Shown here: one piece after another, positions 25,680-36,143 of the stretch
Layout: each line of letters starts with the position of its first letter
Numbering within the stretch: position 1 is the first letter of the stretch
DNA from: Paraglaciecola hydrolytica
GTDB taxonomy: Bacteria; Pseudomonadota; Gammaproteobacteria; Enterobacterales; Alteromonadaceae
Length of the DNA: 64,000 bases
NCBI RefSeq assembly: GCF_001565895.1
Contig: NZ_LSNE01000015.1
Location: 127,397 to 191,396, forward strand
Direction: 5' to 3'
Translations under genes and position numbers: made by a program
Notes under the pieces: generated by a model
The model's database searches: none
What the model saw: the letters and a program-made list of their open reading frames with translations, nothing else
What the model was told of the DNA's origin: nothing

Positions 25680-27287
25680 TTAACATTGGCTGTCGATATA
25701 TTCCTGCAATTTAGCTTCTGCTTCATCACCAAATAAGATCTGACAGGCTTCTTTTAATCCCGGAGCCGCAAGGATGTCTTCTTTACGTACCACCAAAGAT
25801 ATCTTAGAGCGGCGGCGTAAAAAGTCTTCTAACTTGGTGATCATCTCACGCTCAGCAGCATGTTCAATTTCTACCCGCAGATATTCTGAGTTTTCGATGA
25901 GTAACTCGGCTTTTTGTGGATTTTCACGAATGTTTTCCAGCATGTTAATAGCGTTACGGCCATAACGTCGCCAGAATCGTTTGCTCAGTGGCTCAGATGA
26001 AGTCGCTGGGGTTAAGTCATCAAAATTCATCAGTTTAGCTCTATGCATAAACTCATTTTTGACACTGTCGTCGGGTTCGCCATACCACTTAAAATCCTCG
26101 TATGGCAGTTCGATGCCTAAATCTTTAATCAGACCCGCAACTTCTTCACCCACATTAATACAGTCGGTCAGTTTACCGCCGAAGATAGACAGGTAAGCCT
26201 CAGCCTGATTGCAATCAATGGCGTGTTTACGGGAGAGTTGTACCCAATCGGCTTTACCACCTTGGCCTTTAATGGCCAAAGGTCGCACGCCACAACGCTC
26301 GGCAATAATGTCTTGCTCGGTTAATGGGCTGTCCAGTGCCAGTAATTGATTTACATTGTTTAGCACAAATTGGCGGTCCGCTTCTGTTACTTCTGCATAA
26401 GGACTTTCCACTTGCGTGTCGGTGGTACCAATACAAGTCACGGGGCCCATAGGAATGACAAAAAACAAACGGCCATCACTGGCAAAAAAAGTCAGTACTT
26501 TGTTGCTGCGAGTCAACCTATTAACAACCAAGTGAATGCCTTTAGAAAAAACATGGTGGTGCTCAGTGTTTTGCTGATTAACCTTATTAAGCCCATCAAC
26601 AAAAGGTCCCGCCGCATTGATAATAACCTTGGAGCGAATGTTCAAGCGCTCTCCACTGATCACATCTTTCGCTGCCGTGAGCCACAATCCACCTTCACGT
26701 TTTGAGCCTAAAGATTCAACATAGTTAGCCGCTATACAGCCATAACTCATACTGGAGCGGATAAAATTAAATACAAAACGTGCATCGTTGTCGTACAGAT
26801 AAGCATCGGAGTATTCAAAGCCGCCCTTCACCTTATCGGTATTCACCACGCCTTCCATTTGTTTGATTTTTTTGGCGTTAAGATAAACCGGCATTTTGGT
26901 TTTAAAACGGCCCATCAACCAATACAACACAGTGCCTAAATAAATAAAAAAGGGTGGGAAACGAAAACCCTGTTGAATGCTGGTAAAAAAACGAATTTCT
27001 TTGACGGTAGAAGGGTAACTGCGCATAAGATGATTACGACTCAGGCAGAGTTTATTCACTAAGGCGAATTCATAACTCTCGAGATATTTAATGCCGCCCC
27101 AAGCTAAATTAGAGGAGTTGGAGCTAGTAAAACCAGCAAAGTCGCCTTTATCGATGAGCGCCACTTTAACGCCTTTGGCTGCCAGTGCCGCCGCTGATAC
27201 TGCACCATTGATGCCTCCACCCACGATAAGTACATCAAAAGTAGTGGCAGGTAGTTTTTTAATATTACTGGATCGCAGACTAGTCAC
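25680..27287 (-). CDS. glpD: FAD-dependent glycerol-3-phosphate dehydrogenase family protein
   Basis: 535 residues. DAO/GlpD-family flavoprotein with the Rossmann dinucleotide motif 'VLIVGGGINGAVSAAALAA' at 20-38, 'LIDKGDFAGFTSSNSSNL', the substrate region 'GIHLVVNRLTRSNKVLTFF' and 'AERCGVRPLAI'. A C-terminal helical domain like that of aerobic GlpD is present. It would oxidise glycerol 3-phosphate at the membrane, passing electrons to quinone. No glpF/glpK nearby, so the exact substrate is less certain. GTG start at 27287. Divergent from the dipeptidase gene. Confidence 0.85.
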   Translation of the reverse strand: MTSLRSSNIKKLPATTFDVLIVGGGINGAVSAAALAAKGVKVALIDKGDFAGFTSSNSSNLAWGGIKYLESYEFALVNKLCLSRNHLMRSYPSTVKEIRFFTSIQQGFRFPPFFIYLGTVLYWLMGRFKTKMPVYLNAKKIKQMEGVVNTDKVKGGFEYSDAYLYDNDARFVFNFIRSSMSYGCIAANYVESLGSKREGGLWLTAAKDVISGERLNIRSKVIINAAGPFVDGLNKVNQQNTEHHHVFSKGIHLVVNRLTRSNKVLTFFASDGRLFFVIPMGPVTCIGTTDTQVESPYAEVTEADRQFVLNNVNQLLALDSPLTEQDIIAERCGVRPLAIKGQGGKADWVQLSRKHAIDCNQAEAYLSIFGGKLTDCINVGEEVAGLIKDLGIELPYEDFKWYGEPDDSVKNEFMHRAKLMNFDDLTPATSSEPLSKRFWRRYGRNAINMLENIRENPQKAELLIENSEYLRVEIEHAAEREMITKLEDFLRRRSKISLVVRKEDILAAPGLKEACQILFGDEAEAKLQEYIDSQC

Positions 27288-27381
27288 GGCGGCTCTTTAA
27301 TACTCGACTATTGATGCCATAACTCTAGCACCCAAATAAGTCCAAGTCTGAAAAATTAAAACTCTCCCAGACCATTCAAAA

Positions 27382-27423
27382 CAAGACAAGCAGTAAAAGA
27401 CTCTGGTAATGTTAGAACTAAAA
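27382..27423 (+). repeat. Direct repeat, right copy
   Basis: CAAGACAAGCAGTAAAAGAC and onward; partner of 24842-24883. It lies between the divergent GlpD-like and dipeptidase genes, about 50 bases before the dipeptidase start. Confidence 0.65.
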
Positions 27424-27472
27424 TTACAAGGTGCCCACAAGCACTGTTTTACATTACAGACAGGGAATTACT

Positions 27473-28675
27473 ATGTTTAAAAAATCCTCCATATCATTAG
27501 TGGTCGCCACACTATTACTGAGTACAACAGCTTCAGCGGCCAAAACTTACAGCGCCAGCGACAAAGCCATTAAACTGACTCAAGACACTATTTTAATTGA
27601 TACTCATATTGATGTGCCCTTTCGTTTAAACAAAAAATGGGAAGATGTAAGCCAAGCCACCGCAAGTGGCGATTTTGATTATCCTCGCGCTAAACAGGGC
27701 GGTTTAAATGCCCCCTTTATGTCGATTTACATCCCCGCCAGTTTGGATAAATCAGCCGAATCAACAGCCCTAGCCGACAAGTTAATTGACTATGTAGAGG
27801 CTATTGTTGGCCGTGCCCCCGACAAGTTTGCCATTGCAAAATCTGCCGACGATGTAGAAAAACAATTTAAACAAGGTTTAATTTCTTTGCCTATGGGCAT
27901 GGAAAACGGCTCACCCATTCAAGGCAGTATGGACAACCTGAAGCATTTTTATGAACGAGGTATTCGTTACATCACCTTGGCCCATTCCATGAGTAACCAT
28001 ATCGCCGATTCATCTTATGATTTACGCCGCCAGTGGAAGGGTTTAAGTCCCTTTGGTAAAGAGCTAATTGTTGAAATGAACAAACTTGGCATTATGGTGG
28101 ATATCTCGCACGTATCCGACGATGCCTTTTATCAAGCCGTGGCTATTTCTAAAGTACCTGTCATCGCTTCCCATTCATCCTTACGTGCCTTTACCCCAGG
28201 TTTTGAGCGCAACATGGATGACGACATGATAAAAGCCTTAGGCAAAAATGGCGGCGTAGTACAAATCAACTTCGGCTCTACCTTTGTCAGCAAAGTGGCG
28301 CGCAGTTGGAGTGATACTTTAAGCAACAAACGTAAAGAAATTGAAGAAAAAGAAGGTAAAGACAGCGACCTAGCCAAGAGTTTTGAGAAAAAATATACCG
28401 ATAAAAACCCTATGCCCTTTGCCACTGTCGATACTGTACTCGATCATATCGACCATGTGGTTAAACTTATCGGTATCGATCATGTAGGCATTGGTTCGGA
28501 TTACGATGGTGTAGGTGATTCGCTACCTGAAGGCTTAAAAGATGTGTCGACCTATCCAAATTTAGTGCAAGGATTGTTAGATCGTGGATACAGCGACAAA
28601 GACATAACTAAAATACTCAGTGGCAACTTGTTACGTGTATGGCGCGCCAATGAGGCCTACGCTGCTAAACATTAA
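27473..28675 (+). CDS. Membrane-type dipeptidase (peptidase family M19)
   Basis: 400 residues from the chosen start. Signal peptide 'LLLSTTASAA' (about 1-22), so exported. M19 zinc dipeptidase motifs: 'LIDTHIDVPF' (HxD metal ligands), 'LPMGMENG' (bridging Glu region), 'LGIMVDISHVSDD', 'VIASHSSLRA' and 'GIGSDYDGVGD'. The family hydrolyses dipeptides and some D-amino-acid-containing peptides in the periplasm. ATG 27473 is preferred because AGGGAA precedes it and the signal peptide starts there; the longer GTG start at 27431 adds 14 residues without signal character. Followed by an intrinsic terminator. Confidence 0.92.
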   Translation: MFKKSSISLVVATLLLSTTASAAKTYSASDKAIKLTQDTILIDTHIDVPFRLNKKWEDVSQATASGDFDYPRAKQGGLNAPFMSIYIPASLDKSAESTALADKLIDYVEAIVGRAPDKFAIAKSADDVEKQFKQGLISLPMGMENGSPIQGSMDNLKHFYERGIRYITLAHSMSNHIADSSYDLRRQWKGLSPFGKELIVEMNKLGIMVDISHVSDDAFYQAVAISKVPVIASHSSLRAFTPGFERNMDDDMIKALGKNGGVVQINFGSTFVSKVARSWSDTLSNKRKEIEEKEGKDSDLAKSFEKKYTDKNPMPFATVDTVLDHIDHVVKLIGIDHVGIGSDYDGVGDSLPEGLKDVSTYPNLVQGLLDRGYSDKDITKILSGNLLRVWRANEAYAAKH

Positions 28676-28680
28676 TGATT

Positions 28681-28710
28681 AACTAGGGTAAGGGTTTCTT
28701 TACCCTAGTT
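28681..28710 (+). terminator. Intrinsic terminator after the dipeptidase
   Basis: AACTAGGGTAA, 8-base loop, TTACCCTAGTT, then TTAATAAAAAT. An 11-bp perfect stem a few bases after the stop codon. Confidence 0.8.
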
Positions 28711-28827
28711 TAATAAAAATCGGTAGCACAAAAGCGCTAAGAGATTATAAAAAGCGACTCACATAGGATGTTAATTTAATCCCTTATTTAACTGCTACTC
28801 GCCACGGTTTTAGGCCCCATTGACGGG

Positions 28828-28865
28828 ATTTTTGTTAGCTTGAGCAAATTCTAGCTAACAAAAAT
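28828..28865. promoter_or_regulatory. Perfect 13-bp inverted repeat upstream of the histidine kinase
   Basis: ATTTTTGTTAGCT (28828-28840), 12-base spacer, AGCTAACAAAAAT (28853-28865). On the minus strand it ends in a U-run like a terminator. On the plus strand it lies 35 bases before the kinase start and could be an operator or leader hairpin. Confidence 0.5.
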
Positions 28866-28900
28866 ATAACATTCGTATAGAATTAACCTCAATAGACTTA

Positions 28901-30628
28901 TTGCCATGGCTAGCTCTTTTGCATAGACAACAATACCAGCAAGATAATGAATCGATGGAGCTACTAAGGCCAGTTGCCTACTTTCTTGCCTCGCTTTATT
29001 TTCTTATCACCTTGGCACATTTTTTTCTTCTGCAAGAAGCATTCAAGTGGAATTTGATTACTACGGCCTTATTAACTGCGATTATTTGTGTTGCCATTGG
29101 ACTAACGGCCTCTAAGATTGCGTCTGCTCGCCACAGCCTACTTATTCTATTGATGCTGTTGTTGGCCAGTTCCAACAGCCAACTACATTTATGGTTTTCT
29201 CAAGCGTCTGAACAAACTACTAATATATTTGTGACTATTATTGCCTCAGGCATTGTGTTTTCTAATCGCACTCACTGGCTAGCCTCAATTTTGTTCAATT
29301 GGATTGCTTGGCTCACTATCAGTTTCACCCTTGAACTGGCCTTAATTCAACACTACTTCTTCGCCATGGCTATGAGTACCCTACTTAGTTGGTTTGCCCA
29401 TTTAGCCCGCAGAAAGCTAGTAGAAAAACAACAGGCACTAAAGCAGGAGCGAGATCTTGCCATTCTCCATGAGCAAGAGGCAAAAGCGGCAACCGAAGCA
29501 AAAAGTGCATTTTTGGCCAACATGAGTCACGAAATCCGCACTCCAATGAACGGGGTAATAGGCATGATTGAGCTGGTATCTCGCACTAAACTAGATGAAG
29601 TACAACAGGATTTCATCACAACGGCTAAACGCAGCGCCAATTCATTGTTAATGGTCATCAATGACATCTTAGATTTCTCTAAAATAGAGGCAGGTGAACT
29701 GACTCTCGAACAAGTGGAATTTGATGTAGAGCAGTTATTTTCCGAGTTGACTCATGATCTGCAGTTTCAAGCTAATAAAAAAGGCTTAAAACTTAGACTC
29801 GTCACAGAAAATATTGAGCACACAAAAGTACTCGGCGACCCTCACCGTATTACCCAAATTTTTAACAACCTATTGGCCAACGCCATTAAGTTTACCCATA
29901 CAGGCATTATCAGTATCGAATACGGTTTAACAGCACTCGACCAGCACTTCCAATTGAAAGTGGCAGTCACTGACACAGGTATTGGCATCAGTGAAGCGGC
30001 CCTACCTCACCTGTTTGACTCTTTCTCTCAGGCTGATATGTCTACCACCAGAAAGTTTGGTGGCACTGGTTTAGGCTTAGCCATCACCAAGCAATTATGT
30101 AAACTAATGAGCGGCGACATAACAGCAAAAAGTGAATTGGGAAAAGGCTCGGTTTTTGAATTTTCAGTAAAGTTGCATTTACCCCATCCCGCTGCGAGCC
30201 CTACAGAACAAACAAGTCATGACGAGACTAACGTAAATTTCGCTAGGCTTAGTGTACTGGTGGTAGAAGACAATCTCATTAATCAGGAGGTAATGCGCGC
30301 TATCTTGAACGATCTAAACATTGAGGTAAAAGTCGCCAACGATGGTCTTGAAGCACTAAATATACTAGCCGATCCTGAGGCAATGACCTTTGATTTGATC
30401 TTAATGGATTGTCAGATGCCTAATCTCGATGGCTATGAAACAACACGCCGTATTCGAGCCGGTGAGGCTGGTAACATGTTTAGAAAAATTCCTATTGCCG
30501 CACTCACCGCTAATACCATGAATAGTGATCGAGAAAAGTGTTTTGCCGCTGGCATGAACGAATACCTCAGCAAACCAATAGACCACCAAGCACTGCGGCT
30601 AATGCTCAAGAAATACTTGCCTCTTTAA
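28901..30628 (+). CDS. Orphan hybrid sensor histidine kinase
   Basis: 575 residues. Five to six membrane helices (about 25-165), a short coiled coil, then HisKA with the H-box '[19 protein letters not shown]' (His210), and HATPase_c with N-box '[11 protein letters not shown]', G1 'DTGIGIS' and G2 '[10 protein letters not shown]'. It ends with a receiver domain ('[13 protein letters not shown]', phosphorylatable Asp503 in '[13 protein letters not shown]', 'LSKPI'). No periplasmic sensor domain, HPt domain or partner regulator is nearby, so the signal may be sensed in the membrane and passed on by phosphorelay. Start uncertain: TTG 28901, or ATG 28955, which would trim 18 residues. Confidence 0.9.
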   Translation: MPWLALLHRQQYQQDNESMELLRPVAYFLASLYFLITLAHFFLLQEAFKWNLITTALLTAIICVAIGLTASKIASARHSLLILLMLLLASSNSQLHLWFSQASEQTTNIFVTIIASGIVFSNRTHWLASILFNWIAWLTISFTLELALIQHYFFAMAMSTLLSWFAHLARRKLVEKQQALKQERDLAILHEQEAKAATEAKSAFLANMSHEIRTPMNGVIGMIELVSRTKLDEVQQDFITTAKRSANSLLMVINDILDFSKIEAGELTLEQVEFDVEQLFSELTHDLQFQANKKGLKLRLVTENIEHTKVLGDPHRITQIFNNLLANAIKFTHTGIISIEYGLTALDQHFQLKVAVTDTGIGISEAALPHLFDSFSQADMSTTRKFGGTGLGLAITKQLCKLMSGDITAKSELGKGSVFEFSVKLHLPHPAASPTEQTSHDETNVNFARLSVLVVEDNLINQEVMRAILNDLNIEVKVANDGLEALNILADPEAMTFDLILMDCQMPNLDGYETTRRIRAGEAGNMFRKIPIAALTANTMNSDREKCFAAGMNEYLSKPIDHQALRLMLKKYLPL

Positions 30629-30751
30629 GGCAAGCATCAGTAAACATATGAGGCTTGATTACTGGTAACAAAATCTCAGCTGTTGCTCAGCCTCTGGGTT
30701 TATCTGGCGGTTACCAAGATTACGAAATAAGCCCAGAGTACCCTTAAGTCA

Positions 30752-33700
30752 TTAATTCTGATATTCACTTTGCAAATGTTCGGCTTTGCTGTGATCTTTA
30801 GCCAACAACATATACACCGAGGGTAATACGTAGAGCGTGAATATCGTGCCTATGGCCATACCACAGACCAAGACCAAACCAATGGCGTTACGGGCACCAG
30901 CGCCAGCGCCGTCAGCAAATATCAAGGGAGTATGCCCGGCGATAGTGGCTATGCTGGTCATCATCACCGGGCGTAAACGGATAATGGAAGCTTGTTGTAC
31001 CGCTTCTAATTTCGACTTGCCTTGTTCTTGCAGTTTATTAGCAAATTCCACCACCAAAATACCGTTACGGGCGATAAGACCCACTAAGGTTACTAAGCCA
31101 ACTTGGGAATAAATATTTAAGGTGGTTGTCCAGCCATCAGTCCAATAAGGCATAGGTGCGGGGATTTTTAAAAAGGTAAAAACCATGGCACCAAACAAAG
31201 CCAAAGGCACAGAGCCGCCGAGTATCACTAAGGGATCACGGAAACTATTAAACTGCGCTGCCAAGACTAGAAATATCATGGTAATGGCCATTAAAAAGGC
31301 TGGTAAAAACGAGTTCCCTTCCAAACGTAATTGCCGTGACTGGCCCGTATAGTCAATGCCATAACCTTGCGGCATGATCTTTCGTGCTTCGTCCTCCATA
31401 TAACTTAGGGCTTCGTCTAAGGAGGTAGTAGGCTGACCACTAATTTTAACTGAGTTCATTTGCTGGGTGCGATTAAGACTACGTGGCACAGTATCAATTT
31501 CGATTTCTGCAATATCGGCAACCCTTATCATATTGCCGCCCAATCCGGTTACGTAGAGATCTTCTATATCACTGGGATTAAGCCTAGCGCTACGTTTCAC
31601 CTGAGGTATGACTTTGTAACTGTAACCCTCCATATTAAAGCGGTTTACATAGTTACCACCCAGTAATACCGCCAGGTCGCGAGTGACTGTTTGCATATCC
31701 AAACCCAGTTCAGCCACTTTTTCACGGCTCACTTTTAAACGTGCATTGGGTTGGTCAATTTTTAAATCGATCATAGGAGGGAAGGCAAACATGCCACTTT
31801 CCATGGCTTTACTCACTAGTACCTGGGATATCTCATAAATCTGTTCAGGATCGGCTTGTGAGGTCAATACAAACTCAAAAGGAAAACTGCCACCACCGGG
31901 TAATGCAGGCGGTGTCACCGGAAATATACGCACACCACTAATACCCGCGAGTTTTTCTTGCACCTCTGGCAAAATTTCAAATACGCTGCGCTCACGTTGC
32001 TCCCAAGGTTTAACCACCATGCCGGAAAAGCCACCACTGGGGAAGGTTAACAAAAAGGTAAAATCGGTTTCCTCTATGCTTTGATAAACATCATTGGCCT
32101 GATTAACATAAAACACCGACTGATCAATCGTACTATTAGCGGGTGCTTCGGTAATGCCAAAAATAACCCCTTGATCTTCATTGGGTGCCAATTCAGTGGG
32201 AGACATTATGTACATCAGCACAGCTAAAAACGCGATTACCACCCAAAACAAATAAACCGCTGGGCGATTTTGTAAACTACCAGTTAGACTGCGAGTATAA
32301 AATTTTTGAAATCTATCGAAAATGGGACCTAGTGGGGCTTGCACTTTTTTATGGGTTTTGAGCCAACGAGAGCCCAACATGGGCGACAAGGTTAATGCAA
32401 CAATGGCCGAAATACTCACGGCCCCAGCCAAGGTAATAGCAAATTCTCGGAATAAAGTACCTGTTAGTCCACCTTGAAAACCAATGGGCACATATACCGA
32501 CACTAAGGTCACTGTCATGGCAATAATAGGCCCAGCTAATTCACGAGCACCTATCAGCGCAGCCTGAATAGGGCTTTGGCCTTCTTCAATGTGTCGTTCG
32601 ATGTTTTCTACCATCACGATGGCATCATCCACCACCAAACCCACACTCAGCACAATGGCTAATAAGGTCAGCAGATTTAAGGTAAAACCAAACATTTGCA
32701 TTAAAAACAGCGCGCCAATTAGCGACAAAGGAATAGCAAAAACGGGGATCAATACAGAGCGGCTGAAACCTAAAAATAAAAAAATCACTATGATGATAAT
32801 GAGCAAGGTCTCGGACAGGGTCTTGATCACCTCTTCGATGGCAGATTCTATATATTCGGTAGAATCATAAGACACCATGGCATCTAAGCCGGTGGGTAGT
32901 TTTTCGCGAATTGCCGCCATATCTTCCCGCACAGCCTTCATCACATCTAGGGCGTTGGCGGTCGGCATGACCCATACGCCCATAAATACCGCTGTCTGGC
33001 CCGAATAACTGACCACCGTATTATAATCTTCTGCGCCTAACTCCACATCGGCCACATCAGCTAAACGCACAGTACCTTGAGCTGTGCGCCGGATAATAAG
33101 TTGCTGAAAATCTTCAACGGAATTTAAGTCGGTATCAGCGCTTAAATTAACCTGGGTTAACATGCCCCGAGTTTGCCCCAAAGTGGCTTGTACATTATTG
33201 GCCGCTAAGGCCTGACGTAGCTCACTGGGCGTAACATTCATGGCTTCCATGGCTTGGGGTTTAAGCCAAATACGCATAGCAAATACCCTACCACCTAAGG
33301 TTTCAGCTTTTTGCACACCATCGATAGCCGCCAAACGTGGTTGAATACTACGGCGCAAATAATCAGTGATTTGATTTTGAGTTAAGATGTCAGAAGTAAA
33401 ACTCAAATAAGCGGCGGCAAATTCACTGTCAGCAGAGATAATACTCAAAGCAGGCACTTCAGCTTCAGGTGGTAATTCTCCCCGTACCGCATTCACTTTG
33501 GCATTAATTTCTGACATGGCGCGGATGGGATCAAAGTTTAGTTTTAAGTGGACTTTGATATCAGAAAATCCCAAGGACGAACTCGATTCCACGTAATCAA
33601 TTCCCTCTGCAGAAGCAACGGCTCGCTCCAAGGGGCTGGTGATAAAACCTTTGACCAAGTCAGCACTGGCACCAATGTAGACGGTTTGGATGTTGATCAC

Positions 33701-33829
33701 CGAAACATCGCTTTTAGGATATTGGCGCACGGTCAAACTAGTGGCAGCTTGGAACCCAGCCAGCAAGATCAAAATACTCACCACAATAGATACAACAGGG
33801 CGTTTAATAAATAAATCGGTAAAGTTCAT
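30752..33829 (-). CDS. RND-family efflux permease (AcrB/MexB-like)
   Basis: 1025 residues. Inner-membrane proton/drug antiporter of the HAE-1 RND family, with 12 membrane helices and two large periplasmic loops. Signatures: N-terminal 'FIKRPVVSIVVSILILLAG', the proton-relay helix 'GLVVDDAIVMVENIERH' with its two Asp residues, and C-terminal 'GLIARNGILVVEFANKLQE'. It follows its membrane-fusion partner by 14 bases on the minus strand. No outer-membrane factor gene is present, so it probably borrows a TolC-type channel. Substrate range unknown. Confidence 0.95.
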   Translation of the reverse strand: MNFTDLFIKRPVVSIVVSILILLAGFQAATSLTVRQYPKSDVSVINIQTVYIGASADLVKGFITSPLERAVASAEGIDYVESSSSLGFSDIKVHLKLNFDPIRAMSEINAKVNAVRGELPPEAEVPALSIISADSEFAAAYLSFTSDILTQNQITDYLRRSIQPRLAAIDGVQKAETLGGRVFAMRIWLKPQAMEAMNVTPSELRQALAANNVQATLGQTRGMLTQVNLSADTDLNSVEDFQQLIIRRTAQGTVRLADVADVELGAEDYNTVVSYSGQTAVFMGVWVMPTANALDVMKAVREDMAAIREKLPTGLDAMVSYDSTEYIESAIEEVIKTLSETLLIIIIVIFLFLGFSRSVLIPVFAIPLSLIGALFLMQMFGFTLNLLTLLAIVLSVGLVVDDAIVMVENIERHIEEGQSPIQAALIGARELAGPIIAMTVTLVSVYVPIGFQGGLTGTLFREFAITLAGAVSISAIVALTLSPMLGSRWLKTHKKVQAPLGPIFDRFQKFYTRSLTGSLQNRPAVYLFWVVIAFLAVLMYIMSPTELAPNEDQGVIFGITEAPANSTIDQSVFYVNQANDVYQSIEETDFTFLLTFPSGGFSGMVVKPWEQRERSVFEILPEVQEKLAGISGVRIFPVTPPALPGGGSFPFEFVLTSQADPEQIYEISQVLVSKAMESGMFAFPPMIDLKIDQPNARLKVSREKVAELGLDMQTVTRDLAVLLGGNYVNRFNMEGYSYKVIPQVKRSARLNPSDIEDLYVTGLGGNMIRVADIAEIEIDTVPRSLNRTQQMNSVKISGQPTTSLDEALSYMEDEARKIMPQGYGIDYTGQSRQLRLEGNSFLPAFLMAITMIFLVLAAQFNSFRDPLVILGGSVPLALFGAMVFTFLKIPAPMPYWTDGWTTTLNIYSQVGLVTLVGLIARNGILVVEFANKLQEQGKSKLEAVQQASIIRLRPVMMTSIATIAGHTPLIFADGAGAGARNAIGLVLVCGMAIGTIFTLYVLPSVYMLLAKDHSKAEHLQSEYQN

Positions 33830-33843
33830 AGTAGGACGAATCC

Positions 33844-34962
33844 TCAGGAGTCAGTAGGCTGAGGATTAAGGCTGCGTGGTGGTTCAGGATTATCGGTTTG
33901 CACCACCGCCATGCCATTAAACAGTTTGAACGCTCCGGCACTGACCACTTGTTGACCAAGCTCTAGACCATCTTCTACGGCTACAAAATCACCTCGCGCA
34001 AAACCGAGTTTTACAAACTGCTGTCTAACCGTATCCACTTGCCCTTTTTGACCTTTTTCAATGACAAACACAGTGTCACCATAGGGCGCGTATAATACCG
34101 CGGTATTTGGAATAACCAGTACGTGTTGTTCATCAGGTAAGGTAATTTCTAGTCCTACCGACATACCCGGTAATAAGGTGTGCAGCGAATTATCTATTTG
34201 GGCTTGCACGTGCAAGTTACGCGACTGGCTATTAATTTCAGCAGCAGTGGCGATGATTTCACCACTGACTCTGTCACCTTGCTGAGTGCCCACCAGCACA
34301 GGATAACCGGCTTTAACTTTGTTTACCCATTGCTGTGGAATGCGAAAATTCACCCGCAATTGCTCAATAGATTGCAAAGTGACAACTTCAGACCCTATAG
34401 GCAAGTCTTGACCTAAATAGACTTTGCGGATCCCCAAGCGACCATCAAAAGGCGCAACAATACGTTTTTTCGCCAAAGTAATCTTAAGACCATCCACTTC
34501 CGCTTGAGTAGAATCAAGCAGTTGGGCTGCCTCGTCTAAGGCACTTTGTGATACGGATTGTTTGTCACGCAATGAATGCAGACGTTTAAGATTATTTTTA
34601 GCCAGTTCAAGTCGTGCCGAGGAAGCTCTGAGCTGTGCTTGTTCGTTACCGGCTTCTTGTTCGATTAACAAGTCACCTGCTTTTACTTGTTGGCCAGAAT
34701 CAAAGTGAATTTTAGCAATACGCCCTTCAACTTCTGCCGTCACGGTTAAGCCCTGCCATGCCTCAAGTGAGCCTACGGCAGTAAGAGTATTAGGCCAGGT
34801 TTGCTGCTGGACTTCACTCACACTAACGGTTTCAGGCGGTGGCGCAAAAGCAGCACCACTGTCCATCATAAACTCAATTTGTTTGGCTTTGATACCACCT
34901 ATAACTAGTATGATGACAGCTAAAACAGCCACAGAAAATAAAACGGCAACTCGGCGTGACAT
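33844..34962 (-). CDS. RND efflux periplasmic adaptor (membrane fusion protein)
   Basis: 372 residues. N-terminal membrane anchor/signal (about 5-24), then a lipoyl-type barrel half 'VEGRIAKIHFDSGQQVKAGD' and its partner 'KRIVAPFDGRLGIRKVYLG', enclosing a short alpha-hairpin. A beta-barrel and membrane-proximal domain follow. It connects the RND permease to an outer-membrane channel. ATG start at 34962. First gene of the two-gene efflux operon. Confidence 0.93.
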   Translation of the reverse strand: MSRRVAVLFSVAVLAVIILVIGGIKAKQIEFMMDSGAAFAPPPETVSVSEVQQQTWPNTLTAVGSLEAWQGLTVTAEVEGRIAKIHFDSGQQVKAGDLLIEQEAGNEQAQLRASSARLELAKNNLKRLHSLRDKQSVSQSALDEAAQLLDSTQAEVDGLKITLAKKRIVAPFDGRLGIRKVYLGQDLPIGSEVVTLQSIEQLRVNFRIPQQWVNKVKAGYPVLVGTQQGDRVSGEIIATAAEINSQSRNLHVQAQIDNSLHTLLPGMSVGLEITLPDEQHVLVIPNTAVLYAPYGDTVFVIEKGQKGQVDTVRQQFVKLGFARGDFVAVEDGLELGQQVVSAGAFKLFNGMAVVQTDNPEPPRSLNPQPTDS

Positions 34963-35197
34963 GACAATTCCTTTTTTAAAACGCTAAAAGTAGTAAGCTA
35001 AAAATGCTGAGCACAAAGGTCAGTAAAAACAAGCCAAACACTGTATATAAACACAACAAAAAGTAAAGTATTTAAGCTTGATCTTTTGTCTATTATTTTG
35101 ATTTTTGATGTTTAAGGCATGTCTATCGTTGTCTAGCTGCTTAAAAGATCATGCTCTTTATATTAGCTGCCATACAAACTTGCCACTGAGTCGTCTT

Positions 35198-35551
35198 TTA
35201 CTCATCCACTATCATTTCAAAACCGCCATAGATCATACGTTTTCCATCAAAGGGCATGGGATTTTTTTCCATATCAAACCCCGGATCTTGCATGATTTTA
35301 GGATGAGCTAGATCACGTACTTCTTTTGATGGCCACATTACCCACGAAAAAACCACGGTTTCATCTGGTTGGCATTTGACCGCCATGGGAAAGGAGGTAA
35401 TTTTGCCTTCTGGCACATCATTGCCCCAGCACTCCACCACGTTTAACGCGCCATGTTGTTTGAATACTGCGGAAACTTCTTGTGCAAACTTTCGATATTC
35501 TTCACGATTTTTTGTCGGTATCGCCAATACAAAACCATCTACATACTTCAT
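35198..35551 (-). CDS. DUF1428 family protein (YbaA-like)
   Basis: 117 residues, full length for DUF1428. A dimeric ferredoxin-like (alpha/beta barrel) fold is expected. Conserved signature: 'YVDGFVLAIPTKN', 'VECWGNDVPEGK', 'VVFSWVMWPSKEVRD' and 'PFDGKRMIYGGFE'. Biochemical role unknown. It is the last gene of the sigma-factor-linked cluster, after a VOC protein, and this company (DGPF, PhnB-type and DUF1428 proteins) is typical of ECF42 operons. Confidence 0.92.
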   Translation of the reverse strand: MKYVDGFVLAIPTKNREEYRKFAQEVSAVFKQHGALNVVECWGNDVPEGKITSFPMAVKCQPDETVVFSWVMWPSKEVRDLAHPKIMQDPGFDMEKNPMPFDGKRMIYGGFEMIVDE

Positions 35552-35609
35552 ATTATTTCTCCTGTTAATGACAACAACATGTCTATTTAAGTATTAAAGA
35601 CTTCTTTTT

Positions 35610-36095
35610 CTAATGATCAGCTAGCGCTGCTTCAAGCTTTGCTATATCGATTTTGGTCATCTGCATCATTGCTGTGAAAGCCAGTTTTGCTTCGTTTGGA
35701 ACCGTACTGGTCATCATTTCAAGCAATCGTCCTGGGGTAATTTGCCAAGAAAAACCCCAACGATCCTTGCACCAACCACATGCGCTCTCGCTGCCACCAT
35801 TACCAACAATCGCCTGCCAGTAGTGATCGGTTTCTCGCTGGTTTTCGGTCACCAGCATAAAACTCACCGCTTCGTTGGGTGTGAAATACGTACCACCATT
35901 CAAACCAACAAACTTGCGTCCCAATAGGGTAAATTCCACCGTCAGTTCGCTACCTTCTTGACCACCACCCGGATAGTCACTGGGTGCGATATTGATACGA
36001 TCCACATGGCTATCTGGAAAAGTAGCGGCATAAAACTCCGCAGCTTTGCGAGCTTCTCCATGGTCGAACCATATGCAGGTCACCAGCTCTGTCAT
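35610..36095 (-). CDS. VOC-superfamily PhnB-like protein
   Basis: 161 residues. Glyoxalase/bleomycin-resistance (VOC) fold of the PhnB / '3-demethylubiquinone methyltransferase-like' type: '[20 protein letters not shown]', '[15 protein letters not shown]', '[16 protein letters not shown]'. It is probably a small-molecule or metal-binding protein; the methyltransferase name attached to this family is not supported by catalytic residues. ATG start at 36095. A member of the ECF42-linked cluster. Confidence 0.9.
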   Translation of the reverse strand: MTELVTCIWFDHGEARKAAEFYAATFPDSHVDRINIAPSDYPGGGQEGSELTVEFTLLGRKFVGLNGGTYFTPNEAVSFMLVTENQRETDHYWQAIVGNGGSESACGWCKDRWGFSWQITPGRLLEMMTSTVPNEAKLAFTAMMQMTKIDIAKLEAALADH

Positions 36096-36143
36096 GTTTA
36101 TTCTCCTTTGCTGTGCTCAATACTGTGTCTAAAACTGTTGTCA

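Noticed and set aside
25325-25732. 135-codon minus-strand ORF overlapping the GlpD-like 3' end
   Set aside because: Out-of-frame reading of the GlpD tail and of the orphan fragment; composition is Arg/Ser-rich and random-looking.
24842-27423. A composite transposon bounded by the direct repeats
   Set aside because: No transposase, no inverted repeats and no target duplications can be seen; only the direct repeats are supported.
30752-34962. A complete tripartite efflux operon
   Set aside because: Only the adaptor and permease are present; there is no outer-membrane factor or regulator gene beside them.
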